Position numbers and translations under genes: made by a program | The notes under the pieces: generated by a model | Databases searched by the model: none | The model's input: only the letters and a program-made list of their open reading frames with translations | Told to the model about the DNA's origin: nothing | Shown here: piece after piece, positions 21,072-32,066 of the stretch | Layout of the letters: each line of letters begins with the position of its first letter | How positions within the stretch are numbered: the first letter of the stretch is position 1 | Source of the DNA: Xenoacremonium recifei | Taxonomy: Eukaryota > Ascomycota > Sordariomycetes > Hypocreales > Nectriaceae | Direction: 5' to 3' | NCBI GenBank assembly: GCA_012184525.1 | Contig: WOFQ01000001.1 | Location: 992,001 to 1,056,000, forward strand | Length of the DNA: 64,000 nucleotides

Positions 21072-21751
21072 CTAAGTCTCTGACTTGACTTCGTCGGTAA
21101 GAACAGAATCGTGGTCAGCACGTCCCAACGTTTCGCTTGCAATGACCGAACCAGACGGCTCTTGTTCGCTTTGCATCTCAAATTCCATGATGGTGACCTG
21201 GCTGCGATATCTTACGTATATCGTATCGTCGTTCCAGATGAGAGTATAAGCGCCGTATCGAGTCATGCCAGATCCCCGCCATCGATGTCGGTTCATTGAG
21301 TTTCGGAGCTGTGTTAAGGTCAGCATTAGTATTACCAATTGCTCCCTAAACCTGCAGCGCTTACATAACTGAGGATGTGCTCGTGGTCTGGGATCATTCT
21401 TGTCAGTATGGTTTAAACTGGCACGGGAACTGATTTATGAACGTACTGGCACCTTCCATTCTCCGTCGTAGCCTTCGTGCCCTCAACATTTGGGCTCGCT
21501 CCCGTACTCTTCTCCATCTAGCCTCTTGCTTTCGTCTCTCAACATCGATCTTATATTGCTCGAGGTGCTTCTGCGTCGAAGGAAAAACTGTTCACGATCA
21601 ACATCAAGAATCCTGCGACATCTAGGGCCATTTCGAAACGCGGCTCACCTGGATACTCGGTCATTGAAAGAGCCCCGTCGCTATCTTCTCGCTTCACGAC
21701 CTTTTTCGGGTCACTTTCTTGCTTTAGCTCGGCCGGTTGACGAGTGTCCAT
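21072..21751 (-). CDS. hypothetical Arg-rich protein, four exons
   Basis: I do not recognise the family. Model: complement(join(21072..21308, 21365..21387, 21447..21587, 21649..21751)), 167 residues. Every junction has a GT donor and AG acceptor with introns of 56-61 bases, and the frame is maintained throughout, which is the main support. The N-terminus is charged (ELKQESDPKKVVKRED). A strongly basic, probably helical segment follows at about residues 48-80 (ERRKQEARWRRVRERAQMLRARRLRRRM), then a compact part ending TLIWNDDTIYVRYRSQVTIMEFE and an acidic tail. The basic helix could bind nucleic acid or be a coiled coil; that is inference. No signal peptide or membrane segment is seen. Confidence 0.55.
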
Positions 21752-22609
21752 GGTGAAGATCGGCTTAAGAGTAGGGAAGGCTTGTTTTCCCGATAGCCAG
21801 GCGTAGAGAGACTGAGAACCAGAGCCGGGAATGATTTAAATGGTTTTTTGGTTGAATAAAAAGAGAAGTTGTAGAGTTGAAAAACGACGAAATGAAGTTG
21901 TGTGAAAACCTTGTTGGCAAAGCAAGCACAAGCCACACAGGAGGCAGTCGCAGGGCGGGAACTTTAAAGGAGCACGTGCTCAGTGATTCACTCCAAAATA
22001 AAGTCACTTGAGCGTATTCCAAAGATATTATCATTGATTTCACTCTCGAGGCAGTGAAACTGCTTAGAGGTTGTATTCTTACGAGTGCGTGAATCTATAT
22101 TAGGATAATCGATCTTACGATGGCAACGTTCTCTTGTCAGCACAGAAGAGAAGTCATGAGATGATTGAGGAAAACAAATTCCTTTGTACATTAAATTGTT
22201 TTAGTGTGCAAAGAAGATTGCTAATCTTTATGCCGGAGAAGTTCCTGTTGATACTCACCTAAGTGTTCTAAGAGGATGTGAGATTGGTTGTAGGAGGCTG
22301 CTTTAACATCAATAACATCAATGTAAGTCTCCAAATCATACCATCTGCCCTGGTCAATAGAACCTTCCAGTCCAGGCCAATAATTTTGAGCTTATACACA
22401 AACATCCCTATCTATTCTTCGTCGAGTTAACCGCACATCACCATCTTCGGTGCCGGCTCGGCCCCACATCTCCGGCCGGCCGGACCTAAGCCCCCCGTAA
22501 GTCCAGGAAGCTGTGGCATAAATACTTGCACCAAAAACATCACTATTCTCGGACTCCGACTAGCATACAATCCTGTCAGATCGAGCTTACAACGTCCAAT
22601 CCTTTCATC
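21752..22609. promoter_or_regulatory. divergent promoter region, AT-rich
   Basis: Lies between the Arg-rich hypothetical gene (-) and the dehydrogenase gene (+). The sequence from about 21830 to 22430 is clearly more AT-rich than its surroundings. A TATA-like GCATAAATAC at about 22517-22526 lies roughly 90 bases before the dehydrogenase ATG. No gene is supported. Confidence 0.4.
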
Positions 22610-23540
22610 ATGACTTCCTGGTCCACCTCCCCTCTTACTTGGTTCATCACCGGCGCCTCCTCGGGCTTCGGGCTAGAGCTCACGCGTCTGGCGCTCTCCC
22701 ACGGCCACAAGGTCATTGCGACATCTCGAGTGCCGTCTCGGAACGCCGACTTGGTCGCCGAGGTTGAGGGCAAGGGCGGTCGCTGGATAGCCCTCGATGT
22801 GGATGATCGGAATTCCGCGGAACTGATCGAGAGACTGGAGAGCGAGGGGACGGCTATTGATGTACTGGTCAATAATGCAGGCTGGTCACTCCTTGGGCCT
22901 GCAGAGAGCTTTACAGAGGAGGAAGCTCGTAGGCAGATGGAGACAATGTACTTTGGGCCGTATCGGCTCATCAGAGCTGTGCTGCCGTATATGCGGAATC
23001 GAAGACGGGGCCTGATCTTGAACATCGGCTCGGGGGCAGGTGTCTGGGGAAGGGAGAGTATGGGAATCTACGGAGCTAGCAAAGCAGCCATGGACAGTAT
23101 GCAACTCATGCCCATTATACGGCATACATGTCTCCTAACTTGAAGCAGGGCTTACGGCAATCATGGCCAAAGAGATAGCACCCTTCAATATCCGAACATT
23201 GATCGTCCACCTAGGAGGTTTCGATACGAACTTTGTCAATGCGGTTCAAGGTACTGGAAGACCAATTCCCGAGGACTACAAGGGCAGCGTGACTGAGGCG
23301 ACCTCGAGTGGATTAGTGCGGAGCACTTATAAGCCTGACGGAGATCATAAGAAAGGTGCCAAGGTGATCTATGAAGTTGCGGTGGGTGAGGGCGTTGGAA
23401 AGGGAAAGGAGGGTGAAAGGGTGATATACCTGGGGCGAGACATGTCGAAGGTTATGGACATGATATTAGACGGGCAGAAGGATATGATCGACACTTGGAA
23501 AGACGTTGCCGAGCACGTCTACATTGATAACGAGGGCTGA
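22610..23540 (+). CDS. short-chain dehydrogenase/reductase (classical SDR)
   Basis: NAD(P)(H)-dependent oxidoreductase. Model: join(22610..23096, 23149..23540), 292 residues; the 52-base intron has donor GTATGC and acceptor AAGCAG. The Rossmann nucleotide-binding motif TGASSGFG lies at 14-21. The conserved LDVDD comes after strand 3, NNAG at 88-91, and a catalytic Ser near 139-141 (NIGSGAG). YxxxK is at Tyr154-Lys158 (YGASK), just before the intron. The Arg at the start of the segment after TGAS (ATSR) hints at NADPH preference, which is inference. Without splicing the frame stops 15 codons into the intron. The substrate is unknown. Its location near a monooxygenase, an exporter and a C6 regulator fits a metabolic cluster. 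Confidence 0.88.
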
Positions 23541-23610
23541 TTTCTTCAGCCCAGAGGTCACTTATATAATTCTCTGTTCATGATGTGGGACTTCCAGCAA
23601 GGCGGTAATG

Positions 23611-24120
23611 TCAAACACGATTGACTTCGTCTGTAATCTCATACGGAGCAGGAGAAATAGGATCAAAAATAGATAAGATCTCGGATTGTGTTCCGTAAAT
23701 TACTAGCCACACATCCGATATGTCTTGAACGTCATGTTTGCGACAAGCTCCCCTAAAGTCATCGCTCCAAATCTGGTATTTCTTGGCCTTGTCTACCCAT
23801 TGAGTACATAACGTTATCATTTTAGGAAACAATAAAAACTGCCTATTTCGGCCATCTGCTCAACGCTGAAAGGTCAGTTTATCAATCATGACGACCCATC
23901 GTGTGTCTAGTCGCGGAGGATCTGTAGTCGGGGCGTGGCCGACATGAATTGCTGCATCTGGGTGAACTGATAGCAAGGTGACTTCACTTACACGGCTATC
24001 AGACGGAGAGCAGGGATTCAATTGAGTAAGACACTCGTGCAGCTTCTCAAGGTGCTTAAAAGACAATTCACTGCAAAGCACATGTGGTCGTAATGGCAAT
24101 CTATAAAGCGTAATGCCCAT
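23611..24120 (-). CDS. doubtful two-exon hypothetical protein
   Basis: Model: complement(join(23611..23838, 23992..24120)), 118 residues, joining MGITLYRLPLRP... to FLLFPKMITLC.... The donor GTAAGT is perfect, but the 153-base intron is long for this genome. The second exon (WVDKAKKYQIWSDDF, DVWLVIYGTQSEILSIFDP, EITDEVNRV) reads like real protein, with aromatic and acidic residues unlike random frames. No domain is recognised. It sits in the tail-to-tail gap between the dehydrogenase and monooxygenase genes, and could equally be a remnant of a larger gene. Confidence 0.35.
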
Positions 24121-24270
24121 GGTGGACGCTAGAATAGGGGAATATCCATGATGTAAGCCGTGAATGATGTATATGTATTCCGCAATGCTCTATCATCTCT
24201 AAGAAACGTCTATATGCCTCCAAATCTCAGGTCTTACGCAGTCATGAAAGCCAGTCATCCAATACCACAT

Positions 24271-25863
24271 CTAAAACAACTTCTCCCCAACCTCCGCCGT
24301 CTTCTTCCACTCCGCGTAGTCAAACCCCAGATCCTCCAAACACTTGATCTCATGCCTCCTCGCACCAACCGCCCGACTCGCCAACTTAATCTTCGGCACA
24401 CGCTCTCTCACCCAGCGCTTATCCTGCCCCCAGAACGGTGGTCGCTTGCCCTCGCCATCGTTCTCCAGGCCAGAGGCCTTGGACGCCGTGCCGCTCAGCG
24501 CGAACAGTCGGTTGATATAATCGGCGTCCAGCGGGTAGTACATCAGATGGATGGCCTTGCCCTGGCCCTTGATTTCACGCTCCTGCTCTAGCCACGCCTC
24601 CATAGCGGTGCTCGAGGGCACGGGTAGACGGCCTGCCCACATACGCGCGACCACGGCACTCTGCGCCTCGGCGATGGGGAACGGCACAACACGCTGCGGC
24701 ACACTGAGGAAGGCCAGTGTCGGGTCGGCCGTGTAGAAGATGTGCTCATACAGATGAGCAGCGTGGCTGCCGCTGGGCACGACGATGGCAGGCTCAAGAC
24801 CACGCAGGAAGGGATACGAGTAGTGGAAGCCAGTGCAGAAGATGACAGAATCGATGTCCCGCTCGACACGGCCATTAGCGAAGCGCACGGCACGCTCCGA
24901 CGGAAGAAATTCGCTGATCTCAGGCACATTGGCGGCCCATGGCTTTTCCTCGACGAGGGCGCCGCCGGGGGTCTGCTTCTCCTTTTCGGAGAGGAACACG
25001 GGCAGCGCGGCAACAGACGAGACTTGCATGCTGACGTCGATTCCGGAGGCCGACATGCCGACAACGATGACTTTCTAGATGAGGGGTGAGCACAAAACCA
25101 TGTAAGTTAGGATGTTTGTGAGAGTTACGCACCTTTCCAGCATAGTCATTTGGCCGGCGGTAAAACTTGGAATGTGAGATGGCGCCAGGATACATCTTAT
25201 GAAAGTCGACCAAGCCAGGAATATCTGGAACAAAGGGGTCGTTGTAGTGACCACTGCCTACAATGACAGCATCAAACTCGGCCTTCGTGCTCTCCTTCGT
25301 CTTCAAATCCAACGTCTCAACCACCCACGGCGCAGTTCGATCGCCCGCCGGCTTATTCACACTCAACACCTGCGTCTCATATGAGATGTACGGCGTCAGT
25401 TCCTCAGCGTACTCCTTCAGATACTGCAGCACCGCCGTATGGCGCGGGAACAGCGACGAGCCTTCCGGGAACTTGTGGTCCGTGTAGTTCATCAGCGAGT
25501 TGGGGATGTTGGTCTCTAGCAAGTCATAGATGGGCGACATGAACTCGACGCCTGCTCCGTCCTCGGGCCATATCGCCTGGTCGGGCACTGCGCTGGGCTC
25601 TGTTCGCGGCACGGTGAAGCCACTCTCGCGGGCTAGAGGTGTGTAGTTCCAGACGCCGCCGGGAGTTGCGCGCTGCTCAAAGACCTGGACCTTGGAGAAC
25701 TTCTTCTCGGCCAGCATGTATCTGCACGGTCATGTTAGAGATGCTGTCATGAGATGTAGAGGGATTGAACGTCTTACTTTGCGGCTGCCAGTCCGCTGGG
25801 CCCTGCACCGATGATGGCGACACGCCCAACATTGAGCTTCTCGGCGATGGCCATGGGAGACAT
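24271..25863 (-). CDS. flavin-dependent monooxygenase (FMO family)
   Basis: FAD- and NADPH-dependent enzyme oxygenating nucleophilic N, S or carbonyl substrates. Model: complement(join(24271..25074, 25133..25721, 25778..25863)), 492 residues. FAD-binding GAGPSGLA lies at 19-26. The acid-ended strand FEQR is followed by GGVW, an FMO hallmark. VGSGHYNDPFVP precedes the FMO-identifying region (GAISHSKFYRRP). The NADPH Rossmann motif VVGMSASG starts at about 229, directly after the second intron. CTGFHYSYPFL is the C-terminal motif of the family. The first exon encodes only the FAD motif and is required to complete the enzyme. No membrane anchor is obvious. It converges on the dehydrogenase gene and is divergent from the Zn(II)2Cys6 regulator, a usual arrangement in fungal metabolic clusters. 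Confidence 0.9.
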
Positions 25864-26880
25864 GATGAAGACAATTAATTAAGTATTTGCAAGCTCACAA
25901 CGATTATTTTTTTTAGTACATGAAAGAGCGAGAGGTTGAGAGCATGATCGCAGGAGAGAAAGATGCTTCAACTCAACATGCTAAATATGAATGAAGGAGA
26001 AAACGGCATCAAGCTCGTCTTCGACCCACGGCATAGTCTCATAGCTACAGCCTCTCTCAAGTCGCCCGCAAAGATCGGATTGTGGTGTGATAGAGGCCGT
26101 CGCAATGCCTGATGCGGCAATTCCGGACCGCGCGGCGCCCGATGCCGTCGTCGGAGCTGCTCCGATGCTGCGGTTTGGCCGAGATACAGGCAAAGCGTGC
26201 GCTCCGGACTCGGCAGCAAGAGCCAATTACTAAGACGCTGTTCGGAAGCGGCTGCGAGTCATCGTGCAGCTAGAAAATTACAGGCGTGTTAGCACGGGAT
26301 AAGGCTCTGCCACACTGGAGCATATCAACCCAGGAACACTCCGCGCTACGGGCTCATGAACCAGTCCTCATTCACTAGTAATTAATTCAGGGTCTTCTAA
26401 TACAGCGTCTGGTTGGTAGTGGTGGCGGTGGTCTAGCACAGCGTCCAGAACACGGCAGATATTACTATGCCAACCCCCGTCCGGGCCATGATCTGCCGTT
26501 TTCTCCTCCCAACCCAACCCATTATCCTCCCGTCCGTCCCAACACGTCGGCGCCCGCTCAGCTGTTAGCGGAGTGAACCGTCCAAAGTCTCTTTTGCCCT
26601 ACCCTCGCCTCGCGTTCGCCTCCCGTCCGTCTTCTTCCCGTTGCAGCACACCATTGCGATCCACTCCGACGGGCAGCCCAAATCCTTGTTGACCTGGCCT
26701 GGCCCCTCCCCCAGCTGGGCTTTCGCTTTCACTGCTCTCCTCTTACCCCTCGAAGTCCCAGGTTGCTGATGCGTCGTCGTCGTCGAGCTTTACCTCCCAC
26801 CGCCGCCGCGCTCTCGCAGGAGGCTCCCTATCATAAACCCATCTGTGTCATTCCATGAGGAGACCTTGTAGTTGCCCAAA
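25864..26880. promoter_or_regulatory. divergent region between the monooxygenase and C6 regulator genes
   Basis: About 1 kb containing both promoters. Short overlapping minus-strand frames at 25968-26226 have no recognisable domain. Pyrimidine-rich leader-like sequence occupies about 26490-26820, just before the regulator. No gene is supported. Confidence 0.4.
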
Positions 26881-29262
26881 ATGGCATCTGATATGAAGGC
26901 CTCGATCCACCGCTTCCGTCTGCGCCGGACGTCTCCATCGCCAATGGACGGCGGTCGGGCCCGATCCGCTTCACCAGCCTCAGAGCGCGTTCCCGATCAG
27001 CAGCAGCAGCAGCAGCAACCATCGCAGCCGCGCCGGCAGTCCCAGCCGCAGTCAGCCCGATCGTCAGCGCAGCAAACCCCGGCGCGGTCCTCATCCTCCT
27101 CCGGCCCCGGTGGTGGCTCCGGCCGGCCCATGATCCCGGCCTGTGACCGCTGCCGCAACTTCAAGAAGAAGTGCAGTCGCACGTTCCCCGTCTGCTCGCT
27201 GTGTGCCAACGCCGGCCAGAAGTGCTCCTACAGCAGTCCTATCGCGTCAGCTGAGGCCCAGGTTCAACAGCTGCGTGCTCGCGTGCAATGGCTCAGCCGC
27301 TATGTCAACGACAAACTACTGCCACCTGGTCATGACGGAGGCATCGAGGCTGTCGAGACCGGTGCTGACCTCAACTCCGTCCTCAGTCCTCCGGACCTGC
27401 ATCGTCGCGGCCCCGATGCCGTCGCCGTATCAGGTCCATCCCTTGTCGGACTCCGTGCGCTCGGCGGTGCTCCGGGAGGGCCGGCGACTCCACCGTTGGA
27501 GTTGAGCAGCGCTTCGGCTGGACGTGACCAGCCCATGATGGACCAGGGAAGCATCGAGGCTGCAAGCAACTTGGCCTCGCCGCTGGATCCGGGCAGCGTG
27601 GGCGCCACGAGCAGCCATCTCTCGTATCCAGGCTCAGCGGAGGGATCGGCCAAGCGGCCATACACTGCACGTCAAACACTACCCCCTGATGCCTCGGCGA
27701 GACGCTTTGTGGACGCCTACTTCCGCAACGTGAACAGGGCATATCCCTTTGTCGACCAGAACAAGGTGCGGCAGGACCTCGAGTCACTGCCTGACCTCTC
27801 CCGGCGGCATCGAGATCCTCCCTTGACGTTGCTATATCTTGTCATGGCCATCGGGTGTACTACACTCGAGCGAGCAGGACAGATCCCAAGTGACACAGCT
27901 CGACGATTTGATATCGCATATTCAGACATTATCCAGGAGTGCCTCTGCGCCGAGAGCGTGATATCGATCCAGATCCTGGTCTTACTATCACTCTACTCGC
28001 TCTTCGACCCGGCCGGGGCTTCTGCATATTCCATGGTTGGCATCGCCGCACGCCAGGCCATGACCCTAGGGCTGACTCGGCGACTTCCCGATGAACACAC
28101 ACCGCCGGCTGAGATTGAGCTGCGACATCGCCTCTACTGGAGTATTTTCGTGCTGGACCGCATGATGGCCGCCTCGCAAGGTCTTCCTGTGGCGCTCCTG
28201 GACGAAAATGCCGACGTTCCCCTGCCCGGCTTGACCGTTGAGGAGTTTGCAAGTGCTGATCGGACGACCTACGCCCGAAACCTGCAAACCAGCCGGCACG
28301 TTATCCAACTGCGCCAGCTCGAAGACCGCATCCTCCGCCAGGTACACCTTCGACGTCAGGCCGACGCCGCAGCACTGGCCCCGGCTGACCGGCGCGCCGT
28401 GCTGAACAACATTCGCGGTGACATTGAGGACTGGTACAGCAACGGCTGCCTCATGTCCCCCGTCGAGACGGACAACGTGCCGATTCATAGCAGCATTACC
28501 TGGCTCAGCGCTCGGTACTACCATCTGCTGGTGCTGCTCTACTTCCCTAACCACTTTAACAGCTCGGCCGGAGCCATCGCCCGTCAGGACCTGCAGCAGT
28601 TCGCCCGCAAACAAGTGCAGTCTAGTTCGGCATTGTTTGAGCAACGCCAACTACCCCTGAACCGTGTAACGCTGTGCCGGCTGTTCCCTGTCTGCCTCGT
28701 GCTGATGCACGACTTCGCTGTGACGTGCGGCTCGGCCGAGTGGGCATCTGGACAGACCACGACACCGAGTGTGCCCTTTGCAGCACGAGACGAGGTTACC
28801 ACACTCATTTCAATCCTCGAGGCCTTCCCCGAGGGATGGCGGTTGGCGCACCAGGCGGCGCAGCTGATGCACCAGTTCGCGGGGGTCGTCACGGGCGGGC
28901 TTACGGCGTACTTTGGCAACCAGGCGGCATTCCCGATGGGCTCGACAGGTACCTCGCCGGGCAAGGAGAGCCTCCAGGCTGTCATGGGGCCGTGTCTGGC
29001 AGCCATGAACACGCTGATGCAACAGGCGCTAGGCAAAGCGACGTGTTTCCAGTACATCGAGTTTCCTGCCGATGAGCCACGGGAGTTGCCGCGAACCGGT
29101 GCGGGAGGCATGGTTATCCCGCCTTCACAACCCGGGTCAGTGACGACATCAAACTCGATGTTCTATGCCGGCGCCGAGGCAAACGGTGCCGAGCAGAGTG
29201 CGGTAACGGATGAGAACATGCTGAGCTACGGGTGGGGATCGTGGGACTTGGACTTCCTATGA
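26881..29262 (+). CDS. Zn(II)2Cys6 transcription factor with Fungal_trans domain
   Basis: Fungal-specific nuclear regulator; intronless, 793 residues. The N-terminus is Ser/Pro/Gln-rich with a glutamine run of about seven residues (CAG repeat at 27000-27018). The binuclear zinc cluster begins at Cys88 (CDRCRNFKKKC, then CSLCANAGQKC). A short linker with a heptad-like helix follows (AEAQVQQLRARVQWLSRYV). The middle homology region (Fungal_trans) runs from about residue 265 to 600, with ARRFVDAYFRNVNRAYPFVD, ARQAMTLGLTR and LRHRLYWSIFVLDRMMA as landmarks. The acidic, aromatic C-terminus (YGWGSWDLDFL) could be an activation segment. The closest in-frame ATG at 26881 is taken. It is divergent from the monooxygenase, so local pathway control is plausible but not shown. 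Confidence 0.93.
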   Translation: MASDMKASIHRFRLRRTSPSPMDGGRARSASPASERVPDQQQQQQQPSQPRRQSQPQSARSSAQQTPARSSSSSGPGGGSGRPMIPACDRCRNFKKKCSRTFPVCSLCANAGQKCSYSSPIASAEAQVQQLRARVQWLSRYVNDKLLPPGHDGGIEAVETGADLNSVLSPPDLHRRGPDAVAVSGPSLVGLRALGGAPGGPATPPLELSSASAGRDQPMMDQGSIEAASNLASPLDPGSVGATSSHLSYPGSAEGSAKRPYTARQTLPPDASARRFVDAYFRNVNRAYPFVDQNKVRQDLESLPDLSRRHRDPPLTLLYLVMAIGCTTLERAGQIPSDTARRFDIAYSDIIQECLCAESVISIQILVLLSLYSLFDPAGASAYSMVGIAARQAMTLGLTRRLPDEHTPPAEIELRHRLYWSIFVLDRMMAASQGLPVALLDENADVPLPGLTVEEFASADRTTYARNLQTSRHVIQLRQLEDRILRQVHLRRQADAAALAPADRRAVLNNIRGDIEDWYSNGCLMSPVETDNVPIHSSITWLSARYYHLLVLLYFPNHFNSSAGAIARQDLQQFARKQVQSSSALFEQRQLPLNRVTLCRLFPVCLVLMHDFAVTCGSAEWASGQTTTPSVPFAARDEVTTLISILEAFPEGWRLAHQAAQLMHQFAGVVTGGLTAYFGNQAAFPMGSTGTSPGKESLQAVMGPCLAAMNTLMQQALGKATCFQYIEFPADEPRELPRTGAGGMVIPPSQPGSVTTSNSMFYAGAEANGAEQSAVTDENMLSYGWGSWDLDFL

Positions 29263-29847
29263 TGAAAGAAGAAAAGAAGAGATGGATTACTTTGTACGTT
29301 TTAGAAGTGCGTCGGAACCGATGGGTCTGGCTATCAAGATACGCGGAGGATGGGAAATTGCTCGGGATGCTCTTGCCAAACGAACGACTTTATACCAACT
29401 GGGGATACGATACACAGCAATTTACAGAGACGTCACCTACTGTCTTTTCAATTAAACAAGGCGATTTTATGTCACAGATAGAGTCAAACAAATAATAGGT
29501 ATTCAATAGGAAAAACTCGGTTAATCGCGGATGCTGCAGAAGTCATGACCTCACCCCATGAGACTGTACGTATACTGTAGGCGGGGGGGGGGCCTTGGAG
29601 TATGCCTTGTCCCTTTAATAAAGGCGATGCACGCTACGCACATAGCTCCCGCTCGACCAGGCGTATCAGAGTCGCGAAACACAGCTGGCTCCCTCGCAGG
29701 CCTCCCGACGATCATCCCATTGCGAATGTTTCGAACAAAGGCGGAAAAAGAAAGTGTGATAATTTGATGTTTCTCGTTTGCATCCAAGTCAAACAGTGCC
29801 TGCAATCAATCAATCCGACAGAGCGGGCCGCGATCAGCATAGGCAGT
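29263..29847. other. convergent 3' region with a G-run
   Basis: Lies between the C6 regulator (+) and the acetyltransferase-like gene (-). A homopolymer of about ten G occurs near 29582-29592. No gene is supported. Confidence 0.4.
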
Positions 29848-30569
29848 TCATCCAGCTGCTTTTTCTGATGGCCCCTCATCCGTACACTTCAACGTCCTTT
29901 GCAGGAACACTTCATCAAGAAGCAGGCCATTCTTCTCAATCACGTCTCTCAGAGTGCCACTTCGCTCGAATCCTCTTTCCAGCCACAAATCAAGCTTATC
30001 CTTCATTGCTGGTTGATCGTCTTTATATGCCATCGCCGTCATAATCGACCTGAAGCGAGTGTTGCTACTAGTCATCATGGCTAGAGCATTGTCCACCAGC
30101 GCGGCCCTGATTACACGATCAAGCTTCGCGCCCAGAGTTTCCTCTCCTAGGGTTGTAGCAATGATCTTTGCCGTGTGATTATAGCAGCTTCTCTTACCCC
30201 CAAGCCATCCATTATAAGGTATGACGAGGACAAATCCGAAAATATTTTGCGACACGAGCGTTTTGATCTCATCACTTAGGTGATAAGCAATCTTGCCTAC
30301 AGCGGACTTGAAAGTAGACGTTTCAGCTGAGGAACGGGTCGCAACTTGTACATCTGCAACCAAGTAAACGCCATCGATTGAGGCGATGGCATTAATATCT
30401 TTCTCTAGCTCTTGAAGGGTGGGCAGCCTGTCAAGCATCGCGCCTGGGTCATGCTCGAGGATATGTCTGGAAAGAGCCTTAGGGCCGGCGCGTCATGTGA
30501 AGTCGCCTTGCGGATGGTGATGGTTGGCTTATTGAGTGCTTGTTTCTCATTCTCTTGAGAGTCGGCCAT
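29848..30569 (-). pseudogene. frameshifted GNAT-like acetyltransferase gene
   Basis: A start codon at 30569-30567 opens MADSQENEK...ITIRKATSHDAPAL, the look of a GNAT N-terminus. That frame then diverges from a second one, offset by one base, which reads KALSRHILEHDPGAMLDRLPTLQELEKD and continues to a TGA at 29848. The switch must occur near 30475-30485, within GCCCTAAGG on the minus strand, because the second frame is closed by a TGA just upstream. No GT...AG pair fits, so a one-base deletion (or assembly error) is the simplest explanation. The C-terminal part ends GFERSGTLRDVIEKNG and LLDEVFLQRTL, resembling phosphinothricin-type N-acetyltransferases, but the acetyl-CoA loop is not clearly recognisable. 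The family call is tentative. Confidence 0.5.
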
Positions 30570-32066
30570 GGTGAATGTTCTGTATTAGCTGTTGAATGCA
30601 TTCTGAAGTCCAGATGGTCAATAATGACCAACTGCCTGGTGACGTCTACGTAATGGGAGGATGGATGGTGATCTTCCGACAGTCTGCTTCTTTTCGCCTT
30701 GTCATCGAGATTAGCCGTGAGACCAGAGGCACGGGGCAGCAAGGCGGTCTCTAGCAGAGGATTGGCAGAAGGCATGCCCGTTCCGAGCTGACATGCATTG
30801 GTAGCCTGTCTGCTGTCGGCACCGGATGGCGGGCAGCAGAGGCAGCAGATACGAGGAGGCCCGGCCGGTCAGGACAAAAGATCCAAATATGGGTGGTGAC
30901 ATGACCAGTGATGATGATGCGCGGCCGCTGCCAACTGGCCATGCACCGCTAGACCATCGCGAATTCCAGATTGTAGAATCCAGATCAGATAGACTGAGAG
31001 CCTCACGACTTGCATCGTGGCTGTACATTCCAACCCGACTGCTGCAACGGAATTCCCACTGCCATGCCCCATGACAAAGTCGCCGCTGTTACTGAGACAC
31101 GGACGTGCCAGCCCGCAGCATAACAAAGAGAACCCCGCGCCGCGCCACCCACCTGTCTTAGTGGGCGCCCGCATTCCAGCATGGGGCAGCGGTCCGAAAA
31201 TATTCATGCACTGCCACGCAGCCCAGCCCTACATTTTCCTGTTCTTTGCAGGCTCCCTCTTCTGTGCCTGTGCTAAAAACGGCGCGCCAGAGATCGATGG
31301 CCGAAGAGCCTCCAGCGCCCAGCGTCGCCATGGAACAGCCTCCATGCATTAGCCCCAGCCCAGGGCTTGGTTTGGTTCGGTTTGGCGATCCGTATCAGCA
31401 GCCCCAAAGCTGTCAAAGAGCCGACGGGTTTCTCTCTTTGTGAACGTAGCCAAGCAGTCTCTTACGCCTCTTGACGCAAAACCAGTGCACTTCACCGCTG
31501 CGACACGCTCTCTCTTAGACCCCTACTCCCTCAAACCCGTTTCACCCGGGCCTCGCTCACTGAACCCATGCCCTGCCGCGCCCCCTCCACTCCGCTGGAA
31601 CCACTAGAATCTTAGCGGCATCATCCCCCCCCAAGCACCCGGCAAGTCCACTGCCAATACCCCTGCCCCTGCCCCATATCCATCCTCCAACGTCCCGTCT
31701 CGACCAACCTGTTTCAGCAACGTTCAACACTCTTCTGACATTTCTCTCTCCCTCTCCCCCTGGCGTGGCGACGGCAATCCTCTTCCTGTCATCATCATCA
31801 TCAACAACAACGTCCTTTGTCCATCATCCTTTGTCGCAATCGAATCGTCTCTTTTCTTCTCGTCTCTCGTTTTCTCCGACCTCGACACCGTCTCCTTTTC
31901 TGTATCTCCCGGAGAAAATCGCGACGGGACCACTCGACTCCTCGACTATTAGCGATAACGCGTGCTCGAACCCCCTCTTCGACCCCTTCGTGACCCTCGA
32001 TCGCCTGTTTCGCATTCCTCGACGACTCTCGCGCCCAGCCCGTGACTCCCGGTAGGAGTCGTCAGA
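30570..32066. promoter_or_regulatory. divergent region with long pyrimidine-rich leader
   Basis: About 1.5 kb between the acetyltransferase-like gene (-) and the UPF0658 gene (+). From about 31490 to 32040 the sequence is strongly C/T-rich and includes a CAT/CAA triplet run at about 31788-31811, as in long fungal 5' leaders. The start of the UPF0658 reading frame may lie on an exon hidden here. No separate gene is supported. Confidence 0.45.
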
